64,000 nucleotides of DNA, taken from assembly GCA_921293015.1 (NCBI GenBank), contig OV121090.1:806001-870000 (forward strand). Reading direction: 5' to 3'. The notes under the pieces are model-generated. The model had not been told where the DNA came from, made no database searches, and was given only the letters and a program-made list of their open reading frames with translations. Below are positions 1 to 12,200 of the stretch, one piece after another. Position numbers and translations under genes: made by a program. Numbering within the stretch: position 1 is the first letter of the stretch; every line of letters starts with the position of its first letter. The DNA comes from Phorcus lineatus. Its lineage: Eukaryota; Mollusca; Gastropoda; Trochida; Trochidae.

Positions 1-225
1 CCATTTGTTGCCGTTGTCGCCGCTGACGTATGTAGTAAATGGCGACGAAACTGAGAAAGCCGACACCCCCTGCCACGGCCAACCAGAACCGGAAGTCTCG
101 TCCATTGTCGGTCTCCTTCTTCGGACAGCCGTCATAGTTGCCGCACATGTTGTGACCGTTGCAGCGGAGTTCGTCCCGGATACAATACCCGCTTTTGCAC
201 TTGTAGTCTGTATCCACGCAGGGGC
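1..225 (-). CDS. Gene A exon 4: LDLa repeat, transmembrane helix and tail (partial)
   Basis: The acceptor CACTTCCCCCAG is followed by phase-1 coding. LDLa cysteines are spaced C-x6-C-x4-C-x6-C-x5-C-x5-C, then comes a charged stalk, the helix FWLAVAGGVGFLSFVAIYYI and the basic RQRRQRQQ. The exon is open to the window edge, so the tail and stop are not seen. The acceptor lies only 54 bp from the poly(A) end of an L1-type insertion. Confidence 0.85.
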
Positions 226-3200
226 CTGGGGGAAGTGTACATTTGTGTATGTTTTGTCGTTTGTATCATCAAGATAATTTTTTATTTTTTTTTTATTTTT
301 TATTTTTAGTTCCCATAGGTTACAGAGTTTGAGCATAATATATGGACATAATATATGGACATTCATAGTGAAAATATCTATCTAATTATATTGATTGTTG
401 TACATTATTCCATGAATACTGGTATCAGTGGTTTCCATTTGTTGTTAAAATTTTCCAATTTGTTATTTCTTTTGAAAATGTATCTTTCAACGAGAAAGAT
501 TTCCTTCAAAGTCTTCAGATAGTTTTTTAATTTCGGTATCATCCTTTTTATATTACATAGGTTGACATATTTCTTTGCAGAGATAATGATTTGATTTATT
601 AGAGTATTGTTGTATAGTGTTACAAACCAAATCAAGTATTTTGAAATCATTATTTTTTTTTCTAAAAAGTTATTCATCCAAAGTTGAAGTTCAATCCAAA
701 ATTTTGAGGTTTCATAGCACTCCCAGTATACATGGTCAATGTTCTCAGAAGCATCATTACAAAAATTACATAAGTCATTGTCGACAAGATTCATTTTTAA
801 CAATTCTTTTTTCGTGTAAACAACTCTTTGCAAAAATCTGTATTGAAAATCAATCAGTTTAACATCCTTCAGTCCATATCTATAAGAGTTAAAAATACTA
901 TTCCAGTCAAACTCACAATCTTTAAAAATGGTTTCCCACTTTTCACTCACATCAAGTTTTGTATTCTTGTAAATCAGCTTATCATAAAAAATTCTTGATC
1001 CTTTGGTAGATTTAAGGATATTTCTTTGGTAAATATTGATGTACAAATCATTCGTAGGAATATTTCTTGTATTTTTTATATGATATTTCCAACAGCTGGG
1101 TAAAATGTATGTTAATAATTATAGTCAAGTATTGTACCCCTTATCTTGAATTTTAGTTGTAATTTATCGAATGGCATAAATCCATGTTCATCACATAGGT
1201 CTTTAACTGTCATTAAACCTTTTTTGGCCCAGTTCCTGATAATATAGTTGCAGTTTTTATAGTAATGGTTAAGCCATAGTGGTTCTGCTAGAAATTCGTC
1301 AACATTATTCCCTTCAACAGTTAGTTTCTTACAATAATTATTCCATGCTCTTAGAACATCTTTCCAAAACGGGTTTTTTATACTTAGAATTTTGTCTATA
1401 TTTGCCCCATATTTTAAAATATCGTCAAATGGAATATTACATGGGTTATTATCAAATGATTTTTTACAATAAAATCTGAGGGTAGATAGTTTTAGGGCCT
1501 CAATAAATAGTTTTATATCAACCATGCCCAAACCCCCTTCTGTCTTTAGTCTTTTTAAAGTGCTTCTTTTTATCTTATCTCTCTTATCATTCCATATGAA
1601 TCTAAAAAAAGTCTGTTCAAGAGAATGTATAAAGTCATCAGGAGGGTTTGGCAATGAATTGAAGATATGGACAAGTTTTGAGAGGGCTAATGTTTTAACG
1701 ACAGTGATTTTTCCTGGTAGTGTTAGATTTCTCTTTCTCCATATTGCGAGTAATCTGTTTATTTCTTCCAGCTTTTTCTTTGTATTGATTACCCATAGTT
1801 CAGACAAATTTGGGGTAAATTTTATTCCTAGTATTTCAAACTCTCCTTTAACCCATTCAATTTTCAGATTTGTACACAAAGTTTGTTCACTACCTGTCTT
1901 AGAGCCAAACCATATTGCTTTTGTCTTATCTATATTTATTTTCAAGCCGGACATCTTGTAAAAATTATTTATTGTTTCAATAGCTGCATATAGACTCTCT
2001 TCAGTACCATCAAGAAATAGTTGTGTATCGTCTGCATATTGACCTAGTTTGTACTCCTTATCATCAATAACAATACCTTTAATTTTTTTATTGTTTCTTA
2101 TCATACATCCTAAGATTTCAGCCACAAATAGAAAAAGGTAAGGTGAGAGAGGGTCACCCTGTCTACAGCCCCTTTCATTATCAAAGAATTCAGATAAATG
2201 GCCATTTTGTATTACACACGAAGTTGTGTGATATGTTAGAACATTAATCCATTGTATTATTTGCGGACCAAAACCAAATTTATGGAGGACCGTATTAATG
2301 AAATTTTTTGAGACTGTGTCAAAAGCCTTTTCAAAGTCAATTAAAATGAGTAATCCAGGAGTCTTTCTTGTTTTTGTTTCAAACATGAGGTCATATAATA
2401 GTCTTGTATTTTCACTTATAGTTCTACCTGGAATAAAACCTGTTTGATTCCCATGTATTAGTATATCTAAAGTCTTTTTTAGACGATTTGTTATACATGA
2501 GCTTACTATTTTATAAACAGCATTCAACAGAGTAATTGGTCTCCAATTTTTTAACTGAGTTTTTTCTTTATTGGCTTTTGGTATGCATGTTATGACTCCC
2601 CTTTTCATAGTTAAAGATAACTCCTTTTTGGTATAAATCTCTTTTACAACTCTAAAAATCCACTCTTTTAGGTCTTTCCAGAAGAATTTAAAGAAATCAA
2701 TCGGGAATCCATCAATTCCTGGACTTTTATCATTTTTCATATTTCTTACGGCATAAGTGATTTCATTAATATCAATGTCTTTTTCCAATTCTTCTCTCAT
2801 TTCATCATTCAAAACTGGTGTATTCACATTATCTAAACAAATATCATCTTCTAGATCATTGTTTGAAGAATAAAGATGCTTATAAAAACATTTCAGCTCT
2901 TTTAGAATAAGGTCAGTGTCTGTAATCTCTTCATTTTTTTCAGTAATAATCTTATTTATTGATTTGCTGACGTAAGTCCTATTTTCAAGATTACAGAAGT
3001 ATTTGGATGGTTTTTCTCCCTCTTCATACCATCTAATTCTATTTCTTATTTGAATACCTTTTAATTCTTCTTCTTTTATTTTTTCTAATTCAGTCTTATA
3101 TTTTGAAAGTTTAGATAGCATAGATTCATCCATATTTTGAAAATTTTTCCTTATGTTATCTTCACAGTCTTTAATCTTTAGTTCTAATTCAGCAGTCTTT

Positions 3201-6200
3201 TTAATTTTGTCCTTTTTCAAAAAAGAAGCATAAGATATAGTCTTACCTCTTACTTTCATAAGAAAGGTTTCGAGAAATAAACTGTTACTTATCTTAAGTT
3301 TTATCTCGTCATTCTGTTCAAATTCATTTTGTTTAGGTGATTTTTTTTCAGAATATTCTTCAATAGTCTCTTTTAAAACTTCTTTAACTAAGTTACAATA
3401 TTCAGGATGCAGTAGTAACGAATTATTAAATTTCCAATAGCCCTTACCTCTAGTTTGATTAATAGTATTTGATAAAGTTAATGAAATAGCTGAATGGTCT
3501 GATTTATAACCTGGCAAAATATCAGAATCCAAAGTTATATCAAATATATCTTGGGAGATGAGGAAGAAATCGAGTCTGGCTTGTTTCCTTGGATTCTTTT
3601 TCCACCATGTATATTTTTTTTCATCTTTGTTTAATATTCTCCATACATCCAGGAGATCATTATCTTCTATTTTTGATATAACAACATCTCTTGATTTAGG
3701 GTTATTTAAATGTTTGTAATTTTCCAAATCAATGGAGGGATCCAGAACAAGATTCCAATCTCCTACAATAGCTAATGAATTATTGTCTAAAGAGAAGATT
3801 TTTTCAAAAAGTTGGATATAGAAGTTAGGATCATCATTATTCGGACCATATATATTTGTTAATGTAAATCTTTTGTTTTCAATAGTAATGTCAGCAATAA
3901 TAAAATTTCCTTCATCATCTTCGATAGATCTGTGAATGGTAAAATCTACGTTATTATTAAAAAGTATTGCTACACCCCTAGCATTGGATCTATAAGGTGC
4001 TATAATAGCCTGTAAACCCCATTCATTTTTCATAATGTTGATGTCATCTTTAGCTAAGTGAATATCTTGCAGGCAGATAACAGAGTAATCTTTATCTCTA
4101 TAGAAATTCATTACTTCCCGTCTTTTATTTTTGTCTCCTAGGCCTCGACAATTTGCTGAGATCAATTTCATTTTTTTAATATTATCTTTATTCATTTTTA
4201 GTTAAGAAATGAGGAGTAAAAACAATATGTAAATGAAAGAAGACAGGTTGGATGGAGGTAATGTTTTTTGTGTTGTTTTGTATTTTTTTCAAAATAAATG
4301 TATAGTATGGTTTGATTCGGTTGCTTTTCTGTGTCGGACATTTTTAAATAGCAATTGTAGAAACTGATCTGAGGGTAAGTTATCAAACAATGATATAATT
4401 CAGTGAATGTGGCGGGACATGAGCAAATAACTATTGAACCAGATGGGAACAGGTTTTTAAGGTAAGGAAAAAAACTGAAGATAAAAAGATGAAAAAATAG
4501 AAAAAACATTAGGGGGGGAAATTGATAAAAACAGAGAAAAAAGGGCATGCTCCCTGGTAAAAAATTTAAATTAAAAGAAACATCCCATTAGATAACAAAA
4601 AAGTCTTCTTATATCTATTAGAGCAACGTTATTGATATCCTGTAAACTAATGAATAGAAGCGTTGGTAAAATATCACCAAAAATATTTCGTGAAACATTC
4701 ACACATTATTTTTTTTTTCAAAAGAAATAAATGAAGTAATTAAAGAAAAAGAGTTGATTCAGTTATATCAATATAATTCGGTGCCACCGTACTAAGTCAT
4801 TAGATTTTTCTGCACTTAGTTTCAAAATATATTCAGTGTATTGATATTACAATTTACAGACAATACTATTGTCTGAGAAGAAAAAAAACCCAAAAAACAT
4901 GAAGCCAAATGAAAGTGCAAAGGAACAAAAAAAACAGTGAACAGAAGGTTAATAAAGTTCACATGATCTTTCACAGTCCTGGTGAAAATAGTAATCTAAT
5001 AATATAACATAGATAATAATAATAAATTATATCTCTGGTAAGAAAACTGACAATTTTACTAAAATAACGACATGTCTATAGAAGTAATGACAGCAAAAAC
5101 AGATTTCTGAATGAAACTTACTTCAACGGGTAGATAGTAAATCGCTGACAATTTTATTAAAATAACGACATGTCTATAGAAGTAATGACAGCAAAAACCG
5201 ATTTCTGAATGAAACTTACTTCACCGGGTAGATAGTAAATCGCTGTCCTATATGGCCAAGATATAAAGATTTTCTCCTTTCGGGAAGGAAGTTTGAGTTC
5301 AAAGGTTAAGAAGCAAATCTAGAGATATATATATCACTGGTGAATTTGTTTCCTTCTCATGTAAAAGAAATTGGAAATGTTTATTTATCTCTTTATGTTC
5401 ATATTAATTGATGCGTTCATAAAATGTCCATAATGATTTAATATTCAATTGTATATTTCGTACGTGTTTCTTTTGGTTAATTATTGTTCATCACCGGAGA
5501 GTTAATTTCAAAATAGAGTCTCGTATAGATACTCACAGTTCACAACTCCATGAATATAAATCCGAACAGAATCACAAATGCATGGTTTCACACTTCATAG
5601 ACATGATAAATAAAACTGAACAGCAGTTCTCGTTTGAGATAGGCCAACTAGTTCTTGATTTCTTCAACAATGATCCATGAATCCTGGGGTGATTTCCTAG
5701 TTTCCAAACGAAGATTGATTTCTCTTTCAATTATCCTTGTCTGCACCTTCTGTGTTTTCCTAAGTTCATAGGCGCGGTTTGCCAACTTTCCTCGTTGCTT
5801 CTTTAGAATTACCGGTAGGTCCGTCCTTACCGTGATCTTCAAATTCCGGAGAGTTTTGGAGTTTTTCAGTGAAGCTTGAAAAACTCGTTGTTTGTCCATA
5901 GTAGATACGAAACGTACTGCTATCGGCATGGGCATGTCCGCGCGGAAATTGGATGGATCCGTACGCGTTCTTTTCAGTCTATGGATGTTGTCAAATGTTA
6001 TTTCGGCCATTTTTTCCACGTGTAGTGTGTCGGTAAGCAACTCATTTATCGCTGTTTTAGGATCACGGTCGTTCGGAATACCATATATCAAGAGGCTATT
6101 TCTCCTTGAGTAAGCGTCTTGAACCAGAAAACTACGTTTCATGCCTTCTAATTCAGTCTTCAGTTTTCCGATTTCTGATCTGTTTTCCGTAATTCCAATT

Positions 6201-9200
6201 TCGTTGAACTGTATATTTTTCAACATGTCTTCAAATTTACTGTCCAGTTCTTTTATTTCTCTCTTAGTGTCGTAGAGTTCATTCTTAACCTCGCTGAATT
6301 GTTTCGTAATGTCTTCTGTTTGTTTCGTGAACATGTCTTCGATGTACTTTGTCAGTTCATCAAGATAATTAGTAATGTACAGAAATACGTATTACCATCT
6401 ATTAAGGCCAAAGGGTACCAAGTTTGTCAAATCTACGAATCAGTCAGTCAATATTGTACACACTATTTATGTTCTATACGGTGGAGTATCAACACGGGGT
6501 ATTAAATATGTCATCTATACTATATGGATAGTAGGTTTTGTTCAGAAATACATAATTCTATATATCAAGTCCAGAGGGTTATCAAGTTTTTCGTCTCTAC
6601 GATTCCAACGATAAATATTGTACATATTATTTATGTTAATTACTGTGGGATATCAACAAGGGGTATCAAATAGGTCCATATGGGAAGTCCATAGTGATGG
6701 ATATCAAGTTCTCCTTCTCTACGATTCCAACGATAAATATTGTACATGTTTTTTATGTTAATTACTGTGGGATATCAACAAGGGGTATCAAATAGGTCCA
6801 TATGGGAAGTCCATAGTGATGGATATCAAGTTCTTCTTCTCTACGATTCCAACGATAAATATTGTACATGTTTTTTATGTTAATTACTGTGGGATATCAA
6901 CAAGGGGTATCAAATAGGTCCATATAGGAAGTCCATAGTGATGGATATCAAGTTCTCCTTCTCTACGATTCCAACGATAAATATTGTACATACTATTTAT
7001 GTTAATTACTGTGGGATATCAACAAGGGGTATCAAATAGGTCCATATAGGAAGTCCATAGTGATGGATATCAAGTTCTTCTTCTCTACGATTCCAACGAT
7101 AAATATTGTACATGTTTTTTATGTTAATTACTGTGGGATATCAACAAGGGGTATCAAATAGGTCCATATAGGAAGTCCATAGTGATGGATATCAAGTTCT
7201 TCTTCTCTACGATTCCAACGATAAATATTGTACATGTTTTTTATGTTAATTACTGTGGGATATCAACAAGGGGTATCAAATAGGTCCATATGGGAAGTCC
7301 ATAGTGATGGATATCAAGTTCTCCTTCTCTACGATTCCAACGATAAATATTGTACATGTTATTTATGTTAATTACTGTGGGATATCAACAAGGGGTATCA
7401 AATAGGTCCATATGGGAAGTCCATAGTGATGGATATCAAGTTCTTCTTCTCTACGATTCCAACGATAAATATTGTACATGTTATTTATGTTAATTACTGT
7501 GGGATATCAACAAGGGGTATCAAATAGGTCCATATAGGAAGTCCATAGTAATGGATATCAAGTTCTTCTTCTCTACGATTCCAACGATAAATATTGTACA
7601 TACTATTTATGTTAATTACTGTGGGATATCAACAAGGGGTATCAAATAGGTCCATATGGGAAGTCCATAGTGATGGATATCAAGTTCTCCTTCTCTACGA
7701 TTCCAACGATAAATATTGTACATGTTTTTTATGTTAATTACTGTGGGATATCAACAAGGGGTATCAAATAGGTCCATATAGGAAGTCCATAGTGATGGAT
7801 ATCAAGTTCTCCTTCTCTACGATTCCAACGATAAATATTGTACATATTATTTATGTTAATTACTGTGGGATATCAACAAGGGGTATCAAATAGGTCCATA
7901 TGGGAAGTCCATAGTGATGGATATCAAGTTCTCCTTCTCTACGATTCCAACGATAAATATTGTACATACTATTTATGTTAATTACTGTGGGATATCAACA
8001 AGGGGTATCAAATAGGTCCATATGGGAAGTCCATAGTGATGGATATCAAGTTCTTCTTCTCTACGATTCCAACGATAAATATTGTACATGTTATTTATGT
8101 TAATTACTGTGGGATATCAACAAGGGGTATCAAATAGGTCCATATGGGAAGTCCATAGTGATGGATATCAAGTTCTCCTTCTCTACGATTCCAACGATAA
8201 ATATTGTACATGTTTTTTATGTTAATTACTGTGGGATATCAACAAGGGGTATCAAATAGGTCCATATGGGAAGTCCATAGTGATGGATATCAAGTTCTTC
8301 TTCTCTACGATTCCAACGATAAATATTGTACATATTATTTATGTTAATTACTGTGGGATATCAACAAGGGGTATCAAATAGGTCCATATGGGAAGTCCAT
8401 AGTGATGGATATCAAGTTCTCCTTCTCTACGATTCCAACGATAAATATTGTACATGTTTTTTATGTTAATTACTGTGGGATATCAACAAGGGGTATCAAA
8501 TAGGTCCATATAGGAAGTCCATAGTGATGGATATCAAGTTCTCCTTCTCTACGATTCCAATGATAAATATTGTACATACTATTTATGTTAATTACTGTGG
8601 GATATCAACAAGGGGTATCAAATAGGTCCATATGGGAAGTCCATAGTGATGGATATCAAGTTCTTCTTCTCTACGATTCCAACGATAAATATTGTACATG
8701 TTTTTTATGTTAATTACTGTGGGATATCAACAAGGGGTATCAAATAGGTCCATATAGGAAGTCCATAGTGATGGATATCAAGTTCTTCTTCTCTACGATT
8801 CCAACGATAAATATTGTACATGTTTTTTATGTTAATTACTGTGGGATATCAACAAGGGGTATCAAATAGGTCCATATAGGAAGTCCATAGTGATGGATAT
8901 CAAGTTCTCCTTCTCTACGATTCCAACGATAAATATTGTACATGTTTTTTATGTTAATTACTGTGGGATATCAACAAGGGGTATCAAATAGGTCCATATA
9001 GGAAGTCCATAGTGATGGATATCAAGTTCTTCTTCTCTACGATTCCAACGATAAATATTGTACATGTTATTTATGTTAATTACTGTGGGATATCAACAAG
9101 GGGTATCAAATAGGTCCATATGGGAAGTCCATAGTGATGGATATCAAGTTCTTCTTCTCTACGATTCCAACGATAAATATTGTACATACTATTTATGTTA

Positions 9201-12200
9201 ATTACTGTGGGATATCAACAAGGGGTATCAAATAGGTCCATATAGGAAGTCCATAGTGATGGATATCAAGTTCTCCTTCTCTACGATTCCAACGATAAAT
9301 ATTGTACATACTATTTATGTTAATTACTGTGGGATATCAACAAGGGGTATCAAATAGGTCCATATAGGAAGTCCATAGTGATGGATATCAAGTTCTCCTT
9401 CTCTACGATTCCAACGATAAATATTGTACATACTATTTATGTTAATTACTGTGGGATATCAACAAGGGGTATCAAATAGGTCCATATAGGAAGTCCATAG
9501 TGATGGATATCAAGTTCTTCTTCTCTACGATTCCAACGATAAATATTGTACATGTTTTTTATGTTAATTACTGTGGGATATCAACAAGGGGTATCAAATA
9601 GGTCCATATAGGAAGTCCATAGTGATGGATATCAAGTTCTCCTTCTCTACGATTCCAACGATAAATATTGTACATATTATTTATGTTAATTACTGTGGGA
9701 TATCAACAAGGGGTATCAAATAGGTCCATATGGGAAGTCCATAGTGATGGGTATCAAGTTCTTCTTCTCTACGATTCCAACGATAAATATTGTACATACT
9801 ATTTATGTTAATTACTGTGGGATATCAACAAGGGGTATCAAATAGGTCCATATGGGAAGTCCATAGTGATGGATATCAAGTTCTTCTTCTCTACGATTCC
9901 AACGATAAATATTGTACATATTATTTATGTTAATTACTGTGGGATATCAACAAGGGGTATCAAATAGGTCCATATGGGAAGTCCATAGTGATGGATATCA
10001 AGTTCTTCTTCTCTACGATTCCAACGATAAATATTGTACATATTATTTATGTTAATTACTGTGGGATATCAACAAGGGGTATCAAATAGGTCCATATAGG
10101 AAGTCCATAGTGATAGATATCAAGTTCTCCTTCTCTACGATTCCAACGATAAATATTGTACATGTTATTTATGTTAATTACTGTGGGATATCAACAAGGG
10201 GTATCAAATAGGTCCATATGGGAAGTCCATAGTGATGGATATCAAGTTCTTCTTCTCTACGATTCCAACGATAAATATTGTACATATTATTTATGTTAAT
10301 TACTGTGGGATATCAACAAGGGGTATCAAATAGGTCCATATAGGAAGTCCATAGTGATAGATATCAAGTTCTCCTTCTCTACGATTCCAACGATAAATAT
10401 TGTACATGTTATTTATGTTAATTACTGTGGGATATCAACAAGGGGTATCAAATAGGTCCATATAGGAAGTCCATAGTGATAGATATCAAGTTCTTCTTCT
10501 CTACGATTCCAACGATAAATATTGTACATACTATTTATGTTAATTACTGTGGGATATCAACAAGGGGTATCAAATAGGTTCATATGGGAAGTCCATAGTG
10601 ATGGATATCAAGTTCTCCTTCTCTACGATTCCGCCGATGACTAGTGTACAGTAATGCATAGTATTCATGTTAATAACTGTTGTGTAGTCGTTTTTACGAT
10701 TTTGTGAACATCTTTTTCAGAAATATATATCTTCATAAATGAAGTAGAGACAATAATGAAATACGTTTCTACAATGTCATTAAGAAAGTTTTTTCAGTCG
10801 TGTAGTCCTGTAGCTGGATGAAAGTCATTTGTACAATTTCAATCGCTGATATATTTTCCGTAACGCATAGTTTCATGGATGAAGGACATAGAGTGATATC
10901 AAATATGTCAGTTATAACTTCATTGATATCGTACAGAAATACATTTTCTCACGAAGTACAGTGAGTAGGTATCAAATATGTCAGTTATGACTTCATTGAT
11001 ATCGTACAGAAATACATCTTCTCACGAAGTACAGTGAGTAGGTATCAAATATGTCAGTTATTACTTCTTTGATATCGTACAGAAATACATATTCTCACGA
11101 AGTACAGTGAGTAGGTATCAAATATGTCAGTTATGACTTCATTGATATCGTACAGAAATACATCTTCTCACGAAGTACAGTGAGTAGGTATCAAATATGT
11201 CAGTTATGACTTCATTGATATCGTACAGAAATACATATTCTCACAAAGTACAGTGAGTAGGTATCAAATATGTCAGTCATAACTTCATTGATATCGCACA
11301 GAAATACATATTCTCACGATGTACAGTGAGTAGGTATCAAATAAGTCAAATTCGTAACTGACTAAGGAAACCAGAATTGGGAGATGGAAAACATTAGCGA
11401 CACCATTCAGATACCATACTTAAAGAGGCTTAAACATACCGGTAGGAGTGTTCTTTAAGTCTATGTAAGCCACTCGTATCCGGCGCATCGTAACAGATCT
11501 AAGGAACCATAACGCGGATCTACCTTCATACACCGCGGTGAAGAGCAGCTCGAACTGGCCGGGTCTCGTGACGTCCTCGCTGTGGTACCTGACAGTGAGC
11601 TCACGGTCCTTGGTCACTGTGTACTTCTTCTTCGTCTTCATACTACACATCGGCGTCGACACGTCTAGCGGGGACACCTCTGTGAATAGCCGATATTTAC
11701 ATTGAGGATTCTTAATTGTCTACCTTACAAAGTAAATTTGAAATTGACAAGCCATAGTACTAATAATGGTATAAATGTTAGGCTGTGGTCTTGAAAACAT
11801 GGATTAACTTCCTTACAAATTTGAAATTTGTGTGTTGTCTTAGTGAACATCACGAATGTCAGACAATGTGTTGTTCTATCCTTATGATGTCGTGAGCTAG
11901 ACAAGGAACGAAAATTTTAACGTATTATGGCTTGATCCATGCAGTCGTATATAGAAGACCGGCCTCCATGTACGAACGTACAGCTTCAGCTTCCGTCATA
12001 GAGGGGACGAGTAATGTTTTCACTTCACCCCTCAAATCATTATTCTGAATATTCCGAACACCGTTGATTATTGAGAAAAACTAATTTAAAAGAAATAATT
12101 TTGTAACAGAGGACTGAAGATATTAATTATGACCTGCCCTAAATCCTTAGCTCACACTATCAGAAATGCATCACGACAATAAGTGATGAAGCGATAGTAC

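Larger units (their letters stand above)
280..6356 (-). mobile_element. L1-type LINE, 5'-truncated, in gene A intron 3, same strand as the gene
   Basis: About 6.08 kb bounded by a perfect 14-bp direct repeat TCATCAAGATAATT at 266-279 and 6357-6370, the target-site duplication. An interrupted A-tail (read on the minus strand) occupies about 280-306. It holds ORF1 at 6334-5648 and an endonuclease/reverse-transcriptase ORF2 at 4195-1112, plus a frameshifted C-terminus at about 1110-405. The 5' junction falls inside the open ORF1 frame, so the 5' UTR and ORF1 start are missing: the usual 5' truncation of target-primed reverse transcription. The spacer between ORF1 and ORF2 is unusually long at 1.45 kb. 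Confidence 0.9.

Noticed and set aside
5-277. Plus-strand 90-codon ORF at the window start
   Set aside because: It is the antisense shadow of gene A exon 4, whose minus-strand frame shows a full LDLa repeat and helix.
4198-4548. 116-codon ORF in the LINE spacer
   Set aside because: Phe/Leu-rich translation of T-rich DNA; not like any LINE domain.
6599-10640. CRISPR-like array
   Set aside because: Repeats are 122 bp and contiguous with no unique spacers, in eukaryotic DNA; it is a satellite.
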